A DNA stretch of 64,000 bases from Warburgia ugandensis. Taxonomy: Eukaryota > Streptophyta > Magnoliopsida > Canellales > Canellaceae. Positions 1 to 13,986 of this stretch are shown one piece after another. The stretch covers positions 39,807,880 to 39,871,879 of the forward strand of contig CP141132.1 of the NCBI GenBank assembly GCA_035236585.1, written 5' to 3'. The notes under the pieces were generated by a model. The model had not been told where the DNA came from and ran no database searches. It saw nothing but the letters and a program-made list of their open reading frames with translations. The translations under genes were made by a program, and so were the position numbers. Each line of letters opens with the position of its first letter. The first letter of the stretch is position 1.

Positions 1-179
1 TATGCAGTTTATCTTCTAATGTGGTTGGAATGTAAAATTGGTCTTTCTTGTGTAAAATTAGATATTTTGTGCATTTTTGCATTTGTAGCCTAGACTTTTG
101 AATTTGTTGAATTTAGCCAAATTAGTGATGATTAAGTGATTTCTATGACTAAAATATACAAAATATAGGGATGGGTCTA

Positions 180-694
180 CAATTTATCTTTCAATATAGT
201 TGGAACATAAAATTGCTCTTTCTTATGTAAAATTAGATGCTTTGTGCATTTTTGCATCTGTACGCAAGACTTTCGAAACAGTAGACTCGAGCAAAACTGG
301 TGAGTGTTAAGTCATTTTTAATACTAAAATATTCAAAATATAGGATGTGTATACAATTTATCTTTCAATACAATTTGCATGTAAAATTGCTCTGTCTTGT
401 AGAAAATTAGATATTTTGTGTATTTTTCCCCTAGACTATGGAAAAGTATAATTAAGCCAAATTAGTCATAATTAAGTGATTTCTAAGACTATAACATTCA
501 AAATATAGGCATATGCATACAATTTATCTTTCAATTCAGTTGGAATATAAAATTGCTCGTTCCTGTGTAAAATTAGATATTTTGTGCATTCTTGCATTTG
601 TACATTAGACTTTTGAAATTATAGAATTAAGCCAAATTAGTGATAATTAAGTGATTTCTGAGACTAAAATATTAAAAATATAGAGATGTGTATG
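180..694. repeat. Example higher-order repeat unit (A-B-C, 515 bp)
   Basis: This is one complete trimer, given to define the unit: type A at 180-353, type B at 354-519 and type C at 520-694. The next unit starts at 695. The three monomers are clearly related but differ at fixed diagnostic sites, and each type recurs every third monomer. Monomers of one type in successive units therefore resemble each other more than they resemble their neighbours, which is what defines a higher-order repeat. Confidence 0.88.
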
Positions 695-3600
695 TAATTT
701 ATCTTTCAATATAGATGGAATGTGAAATTGCTCTTCTTGTGTTAAATTATATATTTTGTGCATTTTTGCATTTGCATGAAGGACTTTCAAAACAATAGAC
801 TTGAGCCAAATTGGTGATAATTAAGTCATTTTTAAGACTAAAATATTCAAAATATAGGATGTGTACACAATTTATCTTTTAATACAGTTTGAATGTGAAA
901 TTTCTCTATCTTGTATAAAATTAGATATTTTGTGCATTTTTTCCCTAGACAATCAAAACAATATTATTAAGACAAATTAATCATAAATAAGTGATTTCTA
1001 AGAATATAATATCCAAAATATAGATATATATATATATCCAGTTTATCTTTTAATATAGTTGGAATGTGAAATTGCTCGTTCTTATGTAAAATTAGATATT
1101 TTGTCAATTTTTTCATTTGTACCCTAGACTTTTAAAATAGTTGAATTAAGACAAATTAGTGGTAATTAAGTGATTTCTAAGACAAAAATACTATTTATCT
1201 TTCAATATAGTTAAAATGTGAAATTACTCGTTCTTGTGTAAAATAAGATATTTTGTGTATTATTGCATTTGTACGCAGGACTTTCAAAATAGTTGACTTA
1301 GGCCAAATTGGTGATTGTCAAGTCATTTTTAAGACCGAAATATACAAAAATATAGGATGTGTGTACAGTTTATCTTTTAACACAGTTTGAATGGGAAATT
1401 GCTCTATCTTGTATAGAATTAGATATTTTGTGCATTTTCTTGCTAGACTATCAAAACTATATAATTTAGCCAAATTAGTCATAATTAAGTGATTTATGAG
1501 AATATAACATTCAAAATATAGGGATATTGATATAATTTATATTTTAATACAGTTAGAATGTCAAATTGCCCTTTCTTGTGTTAAATTAGATATTTTGTGC
1601 ATTTTTGCATTTGTACCCTAGACTTTTGAAATAGTAGAATTAGCCCAAATTAGTGATTATTAAGTGATTTCTAAGACTAAAATTTTAAAAATATAGGGAT
1701 GTGTATGCAATTTATCTTTGAATATAGCTTGAATGTGAAATCACTCTTTCACGTGTTACATTATATATTTTGTACATTTTTGCATTTGTGCGTCGACTTT
1801 CGAAACAGTACACTTAAGCCAAATTGGTGATTATTAAGTCATTTTTAAGACTAAAATATTCAAAATATATGATGTGTATACAGTTTATCTTCTAATACAG
1901 TTTGAATGCGAAATTGCTCTGTCTTCTATAAAATTAGATATTTTGTGCATTTTCCCGCGTACTATTGAGAAAGTATAATTAAGCAAAATTAGTCATAATA
2001 TAGTGATTTCTAGGACTATAATATTCAAAATATAGGGATATGTATACAATTTATCTTTCAAAATAGTTGGAATGTCAAAATTCTCATTCTTGTGTAAAAT
2101 TAGATATTTTGTAAAATTTTGCAATTGTACCCAAAACTTATGAAAAAGTATAATTAAGCCAAATTAGTGATTATTAAGTGATTTCTAAGACTAAAATTTT
2201 AAAAATATAGAAATGTGTATGCAATTTATCTTTCAATATACCATGAATGTGAAATTGCTCTTTCACGTGTTAAATTACATATTTTGTGCATTTTTGCATT
2301 TGTACACAGGACTTTTGAAACAGGAGACCTAAGCTAAGTTGGTGATTATTAAGTCATTTTTAAGACTAAAATATTCAAAATATAGGATTTGTATACAATT
2401 TATCTTTTAATAGAGTTTGAATGGAAAATTGCTCTATCTTGTATAGAATTAGATATTTTGTGCATTTCCCGCTAGACTATCGAAACTGTATAATTAAGCC
2501 AAATTAGTCATAATTAAGTGATTTATCAGAATATAACATTCAAAATATAAGGATATTGATACAATTTATATTTTAATATACCTAAAATGTAAAATTAGAT
2601 ATTTTTTGCATTTTTATATTTGTACCATAGACTTTTGAAATAGTAGAATTAACCCCAAATTAGTAATTATTAAGTGATTTCTAAGACTAAAATTTTAAAA
2701 ATATAGGGATGTGCATGCAATTTATCTTTGAATATATCTTGAATGTGAAATCACTCTTTCACATGTTAAATTATATATTTTGTACATTTTTGCATTTGTG
2801 CGTCGACTTTCGAAACAGTACACTTAAGCCAAATTGGTGATTGTTAAGTCATTTTTAAGACTAAAATATTCAAAATATAGGATATGTATACAGTTTATCT
2901 TCTAATATAGTTTGAATGTGAAATTGCTCTGTCATGTATAAAATTAGATATTTTGTGCATTTTTCTTGCATACTATTGAAAAAGTATAATTAAGCAAAAT
3001 TACTCATAATTAAGTGATTTCTAAGACCATAATATTCAAAATATAGGGATATGTATACAATTTATCTTTTAAAATAGTTAGAATGTCAAATTGCTCATTC
3101 TTGTGTAAAATTAGATATTTTGTGCATTTTTGCAATTGTACCCAAAACTTATGAAAAAGTCGAATTAAGCCAAATTAGTGACAATTAAGTGATTTCTAAG
3201 ACTAAAAATTTTAAAATATAGGGATGTGTATGCAATTTATCTTTCAATATAGCTTGAATGTGAAATTGCTCTTTCACGTGTTAAATTATATATTTTGTGC
3301 ATTTTTGCAATTGATTGTGGACTTTCGAAACAGTACACTTAAGCCAAATTGGTGATTGTTAAGTCATTTTTAAGACTAAAATATTCAAAATATAGGATGT
3401 ATATACAGTTTATCTTCTAACACAGTTTGAATGTGAATTTGTTCTATCTTGTATAAACTTAGATATTTTGTGCATTTTCCCGCATACTATTGAAAAAGTA
3501 TAAATAAGCAAAATTAGTCATAATTAAGTGATTTCTAAGACTATAATATTCAAAATATAGGGATATGTATACAATTTATCTTTTAAAATAGTTGGAATGT

Positions 3601-5499
3601 CAAATTGCTTGTTCTTGTGTAAAATTAGATATTTTGTGCATTTTTACAATTGTACCCAAAACTTATGAAAAAGTAGAAGTAAGCCAAATTAGTGACAATT
3701 AAGTGATTTCTAAGACTAAAAATTTTAAAATATAGGGATGTGTATGCAATTTATCTTTCAATATAACTTGAAAGTGAAATTGCTCTTTCACGTGTTAAAT
3801 TATATATTTTGTGCATTTTTACATTTGTACGTGGAGTTTCGAAACAGTACACTTAAGCCAAATTGGTGATTGTTAAGTCATTTTTAAGACTCAAATATTC
3901 AAAATATAGGATGTGTATACAGTTTATCTTTTAACACAGTTTGAATGTGAATTTGCTGTCTTGTATAAAATTAGATATTTTGTGCATTTTCCCACGTACT
4001 ATTGTAAAAGTATAAATAAACAAAATTAGTCATAATTATGTGATTTCTAAGACTATAATATTCAAAATATAGGGATATGTATACAATTTATCGTTTAAAA
4101 TAGTTGGAATGTCAAATTGTTCGTTCTAGTGTAAAATTAGATATTTTGTGCAATTTTACAATTGTACCCAAACCTATAAAAAAGTAGAATTAAGCGAAAT
4201 TGGTGATAATTAAGTGATTTCTGAGACTAATATATTAAAAATATAGGGATGTGTATACAATTTATCTTTCAATACAATTAGAATGTGAAATTTCCCTTTC
4301 TTGTGTGTTCATTATTGCATTTGTATGCAGCATTTTCGAAAAAGTAGACTTAAGCCAAATTGGTGATTGTATAGTCGTTTTTAAAACTAAAATATTCAAA
4401 ATATAAGATGTGTATACAATTTATCTTTTAATAGAGTTTGAATGGAAAATTGCTCTATCTTGTATAGAATTAGATATTTTCTACATTTTCCCACTAAACT
4501 ATCGAAAGAGTACAATTAAGCCAAATTAGTCATAATTAAGTGATTTATAAGAATATAACATTCAAAATATAGGGATATTGATCCAATTTACATTCTAATA
4601 TAGTTGGAATGTAAAATTGCTCTTTCTTGTGTAAAATTTGATATTTTGTGCATTTTTTCATTTATACCCTAGACTTTTGAAGTAGTAGAATTAAGCCAAA
4701 TTAGTGATTATTAAGTGATTTCTAAGACTAAAATTTTAAAAATATAGCAATGTGTATGCAATTTATCTTTCAATATAACTAGAATGTGAAATTGCTCTTT
4801 CACGTATTAAATTAAATATTTTGTGCATTTTTGCATTTGTATGCAAGACTTACGAAACAGTAGACTTAAATCAAATTGGTGATTGTTAAGTCATTTTAAA
4901 GACTAAAATATTCAAAATATAGGATGTGTATACAATTTATATTTTAATAGAGTTTGAATGTGAAATTGCTCTGTCTTATATAAAATTAGATATTTTGTGC
5001 ATTTTTCCCGCATACTATTGAAAAAGTATAATTAGGACAAATTAGTCATAATTGAGTGATTTCTAAGACTATAATATTCAAAATATTGGGATATGTATAC
5101 AATTTATCTTTTAAAATAGTTGGCATGTGAAATTGCTCGTTCTTGTGTAAAATTAGATATTTTGTGCATTTTTGCATTTGTACCCAAGACTTAAAACATA
5201 GTAGAATTAAGCTAAATTAGTGATAATTAAGTGATTTCTAGCACTAAAATATTAAACATATAGGGATGTGTATACAATTTATCTTTCAATATAGTTCGAA
5301 TGTGAAATTTCTCTTTCTTGTATAAAATTATATATTTTGTACATTTTGGCATTTGTGCACTACACTTTCGAAATAGTATACTTAAGCTGAATTGGTGATT
5401 GTTAAGTCATTTTAAGGACTAAAATATTCAAAATATAGGATGTGTATACAGTTTATCTTTTAATACAATTTGAATGGGAAATTGCTCTACCTTGTATAA

Positions 5500-8400
5500 A
5501 ATTAGATATTTTGTGCATTTTTCTCCTAGACTATCGAAACAGTATAATTAAGCGAAATTAGTCAAAATTAATTGATTTCTAAGACTATAACATTGAAAAT
5601 ATAGGGATATGTATACAATTTATCTTTGAATATAGTAGGATTGTCAAATTGGTCATTCTTTTGTGTAATTAGATATTTTGTGCATTTTGTGCATTTGCAT
5701 CCTAGACTTGTGAAATAGTATAATTAAGCCAAATTATTGATAATTAAGTGATTTTTAAGACTAAAATATTTAAAATATAAGGATGTGTATACCATTTATC
5801 TTTCAATATAGTTGCAATGTGAAATTGCCCTTTCTTGTGTTAAATTATATATTTTGTGCAATTTCGCATTTGTATGCAAGACTTTACGAAACAGTAGACT
5901 TAAGCCAAATTGGTGATAATTAAGTCATTTTTAAGACTAAAATATACAAAATATAGGATGTGTGTACAATTTATCTTTTAATACAGTTTGAATGGGAAAT
6001 TTCTCTATCTTGTATCGAATTAGATAGTTTGTGCATTTTTCTCTTAGACTATTGAAACATTATAATTAAGCTAAATTAGATATAATTAAGTGATTTCTAA
6101 GACTGCAACATTCAAAATATAGGGATATGTATACAATTTATCTTTTAAAATAGTTTTAATGTAAAATTAGATATTTTGGGCATTTTTGCATTTGTACTTT
6201 TGAAATAGTAGAATTAGACCAAATTACTAATAATTGAGTGATTTCTAAAACTAAAATATTAAAAATATAGGGATGTGTATACAATTTATCTTTCAATATA
6301 GTTGGAATGTGAAATTGCTCTTTCTTGTGAAAAATTATATACTTTGTACATTTTGGCATTTGTGCGCAGCACTTTCGAAATAGTAGACTTAAGCCAAATT
6401 GGTGACTGTTAAGTCATTTTAAAGACTAAAATATTCAAAATATAGGATGTGTATACAGTTTATCTTTTAATATAGTTTGAATGTGAAATTGCTCTACCTT
6501 GTATAAAATTAGATATTTTGTACATTTTTCCCCTAGACTATTGAAATAGTATAATTAAGCTAAATTAGTCATAATTAAGTGATTTCTAAGACTATAACAT
6601 TCAAAATGTAGGGATATGTATACAATTTATCTTTGAATATAGTTGGATTGTCAAATTGCTCATTCTTGTGTATAATTAGATATTTTGTGAATTTGCACCC
6701 TAGACTTGTGAAATAGTATACTTAAGCAAAATTAGTGATAATTAAGTGATTTTTAAGACTAAAATATTTAAAATATAGATATGTGTATACCATTTATCTT
6801 TCAATTTAGCTGCAATGTGAAATGGTCCTTTCATATCTCAAATTATATATTTTGTGCATTTTTGCATTTGTATGCAGGACTTTCGAAACAGTAGACTTAA
6901 GCCAAATTGGTGATATTTAAGTCATTTTTAAGACTAATATATACAAAATATAGGATGTGTATACAATTTATCTTTTAATACAGTTTGAATGGGAAATTGC
7001 TCTATGTTGTATTGAATTAGATAGTTTGTGCATTTTTCTCCTAGACTATCAAAATAGTATAATTAAGCTAAATTAGATATAATTAAGTGATTTCTAAGAC
7101 TATAACATTCAAAATATAGGGATATGTATAAAATTTATCTTTTAAAATAGTTTGAATGTAAAATTAGATAATTTGGGTATTTTTGCATTTGTACTTTTGA
7201 AATAGTAGAATTAGGCCAAATTACTAATAATTAAGTGATTTCTAAGTCTATAATATTAAAAATATAGGGATGTATATACAATTTATCTTTCAATATAGTT
7301 GAAATGAGAAATTGCTCTTTCGTATGCAAAATTATATATTTTGTCATTTGTGCGCAGCACTTTTGAAACAGTAGACTTAAGCCAAATTGGTGATTGTTAA
7401 GTCATTTTAAATACTAAAATATTCAAAATATAGGATGTGTATACTGTTTATCTTTTAATACAGTTTGAATGTGAAATTGCTCCACCTTGTATAAAATTAG
7501 ATATTTTGTTCGTTTTTCGCCTAGACTATCGAAATAGTATAATTGAGCCAAATTAGTCATAATTAAGTGATTTCTAAGACTATAACATTCAAAATATAGG
7601 GATATGTATACAATTTATCTTTGAATATAGTTGGATTATCAAATCGCTCGTTCTTGTTTGTAATTAGAAATTTTGTGCATTTTTGTATTTGCACCCTAGA
7701 CTTGTGAAATAGTATAATTAAGTCAAATTAGTGATAATTAAGTGATTTCTAAGAATAAAATATTTAAAATATAGGTATGTGTATACCATTTATCTTTGAA
7801 TATACCTGTGAAGTGAAATGGTCATTTCGTGTGTCAAATTATATATTTTGTGTAATTTTGCATTTGTATGCAGGACTTTCGAAACAGTAGACTTAAGCCA
7901 AATTGGTGATAATTAAGTCATTTTTAAGACTAAAATATTCAAAATATAGGATGTGTGTACAATTTATCATTTAATACAATTTGAATGGGAAATTGCTCTA
8001 TCTTGTATTGAATTAGATAGTTTGTGCATTTTTCTCCTAGACTATTGAAACATTATAATTAAGCTAAATTAGATATAATTAAGTGATTTCTAAGACTATA
8101 ACATTCAAAATATAGGGATATGTATAAAATTTATCTTTTAAAATAGTTTGAATGTAAAATTAGATATTTTGGGCATTTTTGCATTTGTACTTTTGAAATA
8201 GTTGAATTAGGCCAAATTACTAATAATTTAGTGATTTCTAAGACTAAAATATTAAAAATATAGGGATGTGTATGCAATTTATCTTTCAATATAGTTGGAA
8301 TGTGAAATAGCTCTTTCTTGTGCAAAATTATATATTTTGTACATTTTGGCATTTGTGCACTGGACTTTCAAAATAGTAGACTTAAGCCAAATTGGTGATT

Positions 8401-8500
8401 GTTAAGACATTTTAAAGACTAAAATATTCAAAATATAGGTTGTGTATGTAGTTTATCTTATAATATAGTTTGAATGTGAAATATCTTTGTCTTGTATAAA
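5500..8500. repeat. Hexameric sub-array, ~997-bp spacing
   Basis: A shortened type-C monomer, in which TTTGTACTTTTGAAATAG directly follows GCA, recurs at about 6191, 7188 and 8184. The spacing is 997 and 996 bp, or two trimers. Neighbouring monomers repeat with the same spacing. This marks a local second-order amplification of a six-monomer block that carries a diagnostic short monomer. Outer limits are approximate. Confidence 0.75.
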
Positions 8501-10942
8501 ATTAGATATTTTGTGCATTTTTTCCCTAGGCTATCAAAACAGTATAATTAAGCCAATTAAGCATAATTAAATGATTTCTAGGACTATAATATTCAAAATA
8601 TAAGGATATGTATACAATTTATCTTTTAATATAGTGGGAATGTAAAATTGCTTGTTCTTATGTAAAATTAGATATTTTGTGCATTTTTCCATTTGTACCC
8701 AAGACTTTTGAAATAGAAGAGTTAAGCCAAATTAGTGATAATTAAGTGATTTCTAAGAATAAAATATTAAAAATATAGGGATGTGTATACAATTTATCTT
8801 TCAATATAATCATAATGTGAAATTTCTATTTCTTGTGCAAAATTATATATTTTGTACATTTTGGCATTTGTGCACTGCACTTTCGAAATAGTAGACTTAA
8901 GCCAAATTGGTGATTGTTAAGTCATTTTAAAGACTAAAATATTCAAAATATAGGATGTGTATGTAGTTTATCTTGCAATATAATCATAATGTGAAATTTC
9001 TATTTCTTGTGCAAAATTATATATTTTGTACATTTTGGCATTTGTGCACTACACTTTCGAAATAGTAGACTTAAGCCAAATTAGATATTTTGTGCATTTT
9101 CCCACTAGACTATCGGAACAGTATAATTAAGCCAAATTAGAAATAATTAAGTGATTTCTAAGACTATAACATTCAAAATATAGGGATATACATACAATTT
9201 ATCTTTTAATATAGTTGGAATGTAAAATTGCTCAATCTTGTGTAAAATTAGATATTTTATGCATTTTTGCATTTGTACCCTAGACTTTTGAAATAGTAGA
9301 ATTAACCCAAAATAGTGATAATTAAGTGTTTTCTAAGACTAAAATATTAAAATTATAGGGATTTGTATACAATTTATCTTTCAATATAGTTAGAATCTAA
9401 AATTGCTCTTTCTTGTGCTTAATTCTTATGTTTTGTACATTTTTGTATTTGTACGTTGGGGTTTCAAAATAGTAGACCTAAGCTAAGTTGGTGCTAATTA
9501 AGTTAGTTTTAAGACTAAAATATTTAAAATATAAGATGTGTATATAATTTATCTTTTAATATAGTTTGAATGTGAAAATGCTCTATTTTGTATAACATTA
9601 TATATTTTGTGCATTTTTCCCATAGACTATCGAAAAAGTATAATTACGCCAAATTAGTCATAATTAAATGATTCCAAGACTATAATATTCAAAATATAGG
9701 GATATGTACATAATTTATATTTTAAAATAGTTGAAATGTAAAATTGTTTGTTCCTGTGTAAAATTAGATATTTTGTGCATTTTTGCATTTGTACCTTAGA
9801 CTTTTGAAATAGTATAATTAAGCCAAATTAGTGATAATTAAGTTATTTCTTAGACTAAAATATTAAAATTATAGGGATGTGTATAAAATTTATCTTTCAA
9901 TATAGTTGGAATGTGAAATTGCTCTTTCTTGTATTGAATTATATATTTTGTACACATTTGCATTTATAAGCAGGACTTTCGAAACAGTAGATTTAAACCA
10001 AATTGGTGATTATTAAGTCATTCTAAAGACTAAAATATTCAAAATATAGGATGTGTATGTAGTTTATCTTCTAATATAGTTTGAATATGAAATTGCTCTG
10101 TCATGTATAAAATTAGATATTTTGTGCATTTTTTCCCTAGGCTATCAAAACAGTATAATTAAGCCAATTAATCATAATTAAGTGATTTTTAGGACTAATA
10201 TTCAAAATATAGGGATATGTATACAATTTATCTTTTACTATAGTTGGAATGTCAAATTGCTCGTTGTTGTGTAAAATTAGATATTTTGTCTATTTTTGCA
10301 TTTGTACACTTGACTTTTGAAATAGTAGAATTAACCCAAATTAGTGATAATTAAGTGATTTCTAAGGCTAAAATTTTAAAAATATAGGGATGTGTATACA
10401 ATTTATCTTTCAATGTAGTTGGAATGTGAAATTGGTTTTTCTTGTGTTCAATTATATATTTCGTGCATTTTTTAATTTGAACGCAGGACTTTCGAAACTG
10501 TAGACATATGCCAAATTGGTGATGATTAAGTCATTTTTTAGACTAAAATATTCAAAATATAATATGTGTATACAATTTATCTTTTAAGATAGTGTGAATG
10601 TGAAATTTCTCTGTCTTGTATAAAATTAGATATTTTGTGCCTTTTTCCCCTATACTATCGTAACAGTATAATTAAGCCAAATTATTAATAATTAAGTGAT
10701 TTCTAAAACTATAATATACAAAATATTGGGATATATATGCAATGTATCTTTTAATATAGTTGCAATGTAAATTGCTCATTTTTGTGTAAAATTAGATATT
10801 TTGTGCATTTTTTCATTTGTACCCTAGACTTTTGAAATTGTAGAGTTAAGCCACATTAGTGATAATTAAGTGATTTCTAAGACTAAAATATTAAAAATAT
10901 AGGGATGTGTATACAATTTATCTTTCAATGTAGCTGAAATGT

Positions 10943-10947
10943 GAAAT
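10943..10947. repeat. Target-site duplication, left (E1)
   Basis: GAAAT immediately precedes the LTR start TGTAATGACTC at 10948. The same five bases follow the far LTR end at 24071-24075. Removing the intervening DNA plus one copy restores an uninterrupted type-A monomer. Confidence 0.93.
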
Positions 10948-11724
10948 TGTAATGACTCTAGTTTTTTTTTTTATTTTTTTATTTTGTATCACTTTTACAA
11001 CCACAAACAATCATGATGTTTGCCATTTACTAATTAGTTATGGTTTTTTTATTTTGGGAATTAATATATCTTTAATTATATTAAAAGGTTATTAGATGTT
11101 TTAGTGTAATTAAAATATCAAACAATGGAATTTGTGAGAAATATCTGCATCATTAGATTTTACGCTCGAAATGGAATCCAACGCCTCAAAGAACGCTGAA
11201 AACGGAGTTCGTATGACCAAGTTATGGGCTTTTGGTATTTTTATAAATTTAATTTAATTTAGAATGGCTAGAAAACACATGGGTTGTTTTGATAACAACA
11301 CCTCTCCTTCTTCTCCACTGAATTCTCCACTGCCATTCCCGCCCAACTAGCACGCTGCACTGCCCTTGCAGTGCAGAGTCAGAAAAAATGCAGCATCTCC
11401 TTTCCTCTCCTATAAATTCCTCCACTCCCCCCTCCCTTCCAACACCGTGATTTCTTCAATCAAATCCAGTTCTCTACCATCTCCAGCAAGGAGGGTTTCA
11501 GCCGGTGATTCAGGCGAGCAACAGGCGCTATCTCGGGTTCCTAGGTACATTCCACTCCCCTCTCCTTCGCTCTTTTCTTCCCCTCCATTTCCTGTAAGAT
11601 CCAAGCTGTGATCTGGTCTCACTGGCTAGTGAAACCAGAAATGGTGGATCTGCCTCAAATCCACTGCGTGGACAGCTCAGATGGGAGATCTAAGCCATCT
11701 GATGAATTGGTGGGACCCCAAAGA
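10948..11724 (+). mobile_element. E1 5' LTR remnant
   Basis: This stretch matches the first part of the 3' LTR beginning at 13495: the same TGTAATGACTC start, T-rich run, the TGACCAAGTTATGGGC block, a TATA box, and a pyrimidine-rich leader. It passes into pol sequence near 11724. The LTR supplies promoter and polyadenylation signals in this family. It is a fossil copy. Confidence 0.85.
11411..11418 (+). promoter_or_regulatory. LTR TATA box (E1 5' LTR)
   Basis: TATAAATT lies about 464 bp into the LTR, between a short C+T-rich run and the CTCCACTCCCC leader. The same motif and setting recur in the other LTR copies of this family (13979, 31887, 39546, 63377), which supports it as the ancestral LTR promoter. 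Confidence 0.65.
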
Positions 11725-13479
11725 TCTGGAGACACTATCTGTATGGAGAAAAATTTTAGGTTTTTATAGATCACAAAAGTCTCAAGTACATCTTTTCACA
11801 ACAAGACTTGAACATGCAACAAAGGAGATGGAAGGAGTATTTGAAAGACTATGACTTTTCCATTTAGTATCATCAAGGGAAGGCTAATATCGTAGCAGAT
11901 GCCTTAAGTAGAAAGACACAAGGAATATGTGCAAGTTTACATCTCAGGAGATGGAAGTTATTACAAGAGGTGATAGTGTAGACCCAAAATAAGTAATGGG
12001 AAGTCCTTCATGGAAAATTTGACTATGAGGTCCACTATCAATGAAAAGGTTAAGCAAGTGCAAAAAGATGACACTTATGTACAAGCATTAGTTGGAAAAC
12101 CAAAATTCATCAGGGAAGCAGACAGTAGTGTTCGCATACGAGGAAGATTAGTAATGCCAGCCAATGACGAAATAAGACGAGAAATCTTGAAAGAAGCACA
12201 TCAATATAAGTACACTATTCATCCTGGTGGAACAAAGATGTATCAAGATTTGAAGCGACATTTCTAGTGGAATGGTATGAAAAGAGATATAGGAGAATTT
12301 GTGGCACAGTGTTTGACTTGTTAACAAGTTAATGCTGAACATCAGAGACCGGCAAAATTACTACAACCACTAGAGTTGTCAGAATGGAAGTGGGATCATA
12401 TTACAATGGACTTCATCCTTGGGCTACCTAAGGCATCTAAGGGACATGATATGATATGGGTGATCATCAATTGACTAACCAAGACAACACATTTTCTCCC
12501 TATACGACACAATCAATCTACTAACAGCCTATCTCACTTGTATATTAAGGAAATCACGAGTTTGCACGGGATACCACTCAGCATTATTTTTTATAGGGAC
12601 AGTCGTTTTACCTCACAATTATGGAAGTCGGTTCAAAAGTCATTGGGATCTTCATTAAATTTCAATATGGCTTTTCACCCTCAAACTGATGGACAATCTA
12701 AACGTACAATCCAGATATTAGAGGATATGTTGAGAGTGTATGCAATTGACTAGAAAGATAGTTGGGATGAAAGTATACCCTTAGTTGAATTTGCATACAA
12801 CAATAGTTTCCAGTCAAGATTGGCATGGCTCCCTACGAAGCGCTCTATGGAAGATCTTATCAATCACCCATATGTTGGAATGAAGTAGGTGAAAATAGAA
12901 TTGTGCAGTCAGAGTTAGTAGAACAATGTGCAAACAAGGTAAAGCTTATTAGAAGGTGGCTTCTCACAGATCAGAGTCGACAAAAGAGTTATGCTGATAA
13001 GCGATGTAGACAGTTGGAATTTGAAGTTGGAGATCATGTTTTCTTAAAGATATCTCCGACTAAGGGCGTTATGAGGTTTGGTGTAAAAGGGAAACTCAGT
13101 CCTTGATTTATTGGACCATTCAAAGTCCTCGACAAAGTGGGAAAGACTGCCTACAGGATAGCATTACTGCCCTAGCTATCAGAAGTCCACAATGTTTTTC
13201 ACATATCCATGCTGTGGAAGTATATTCCTAACCCCACATATGTAAGTTGAACAGGTACCAGCCAAGCTACAACCAGACCTAACCTTGGAAACAAACCCAG
13301 TATAGGTTCTGGACAAGAAAGTCAAGAAGCTACAACGTAAAGAAATTTTATTAGTTAAAGTTTTGTGGAGGAATGCGTCTATCAAAGAGGAAACCTAGAA
13401 ATTCGAATAAAAAATGATAAAGAATTACCCTGAGATCTTTTCTAGTAATGGATTGTAGAATTTCAAGGACGAAATTCCT
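11725..13479 (+). pseudogene. E1 pol remnant: RNase H end, integrase, chromodomain-like tail
   Basis: Coding remnants of a Ty3/gypsy polyprotein. The segment near 11725-11960 resembles the end of RNase H. The integrase zinc-finger region lies around 12180-12330 and includes HPGGTKMYQDL. The integrase core spans about 12380-12760, including FHPQTDGQS. The C-terminal integrase part is at 12825-13106 (MAPYEALYGRSYQSP, YADKRCRQLEF). A tail includes LVKVLWRN at 13351-13374, typical of the chromodomain of Tekay/Del chromoviruses; in that family it binds methylated histone H3. The remnant is broken in several places and is a fossil, not a host gene. Confidence 0.85.
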
Positions 13480-13490
13480 TTAAGGGGGTA
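13480..13490 (+). other. Polypurine tract of E1
   Basis: TTAAGGGGGTA lies just before the 3' LTR start TGTAATGACTC at 13495, following the usual lead-in AAGGACGAAATTCC. In LTR retrotransposons this purine run primes plus-strand DNA synthesis. Its position fixes the element's orientation as plus strand. Confidence 0.8.
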
Positions 13491-13978
13491 ATGATGTAAT
13501 GACTCAAGTTTTTTTTTTTGATATTTTGTATCACTTTTACAGCCACGAACAATCATAATGTTTACCATTTGCTAATTAGTTATGGTTTGTTTATTTTGGA
13601 AATTAATATATATTTAATTATATTAAAAGGTGGTTAGATGTTTTAGTGTAATTAAAATATGAAACAATGGAATTTGAGAGAATTATCTGCATCATTAGAT
13701 TCTATGCTCGAAATGGAATTCAACGCCTTAAAGAATGCTAAAAATAGAGTTCGTATGACCAAGTTATGGGCTTTTGAAGATGGAGGGTATTTTTGTAAAT
13801 TGTATTTAATTTAGAATGGCTCGATAACGCAGGGGGTCGTTTTGATAACAACACCCCTCCTTCTTCTCCACCACTCCTCCACTACCATTCCCTTCCAACT
13901 GGCATGCTGCACTACCTTGCAGTGCGGCGCTAGAAAAAATAGTGGCACCTCCATGGGACAGCACCACCTTTCCTCTCC

Positions 13979-13986
13979 TATAAATT
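13979..13986 (+). promoter_or_regulatory. LTR TATA box (E1 3' LTR)
   Basis: TATAAATT is followed by CCTCCACTCCCCCC, equivalent to the motif at 11411. In this position it would fire rightwards through the rest of the LTR and into the oppositely oriented E2. Whether it is active is unknown. Confidence 0.55.

Larger units (their letters stand above)
1..10947. repeat. Satellite array 1: ~170-bp monomers in an A-B-C trimer
   Basis: This is a continuous tandem array of A+T-rich monomers, usually 150-180 bp, each recognisable from its opening CAATTTATCTTT. Three types alternate. Type A carries a segment like GACTTTCGAAACAGTAGAC and ends TAGGATGTG. Type B carries CTAGACTATCGAAACAGTA and ends GGGATATG. 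Type C carries CCTAGACTTTTGAAATAGTA and ends GGGATGTG. A full A-B-C unit is about 510 bp, so the block holds roughly 64 monomers or 21 trimers. It starts before the window and is cut at 10947 by a retrotransposon, after which the same monomer resumes at 24071. No convincing coding sequence is present. A centromeric role is inferred from monomer size and organisation, not shown. Confidence 0.93.

Noticed and set aside
6156-6359. Minus-strand open frame of 67 codons, with near copies at 8131-8352 and 55487-55705
   Set aside because: It lies wholly within satellite monomers and recurs only because the monomers recur. Other copies of the same monomer do not keep the frame open.
1-10947. Regularly spaced repeats resembling a CRISPR array
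   Set aside because: The repeats are contiguous ~170-bp satellite monomers with no unique spacers, in a eukaryotic context.
11725-13479. Pol sequences (also 34446-36055 and 40489-42935) as functional genes
   Set aside because: All are clearly broken fossils of a chromovirus. None looks whole, and none has both LTRs and a complete coding region.
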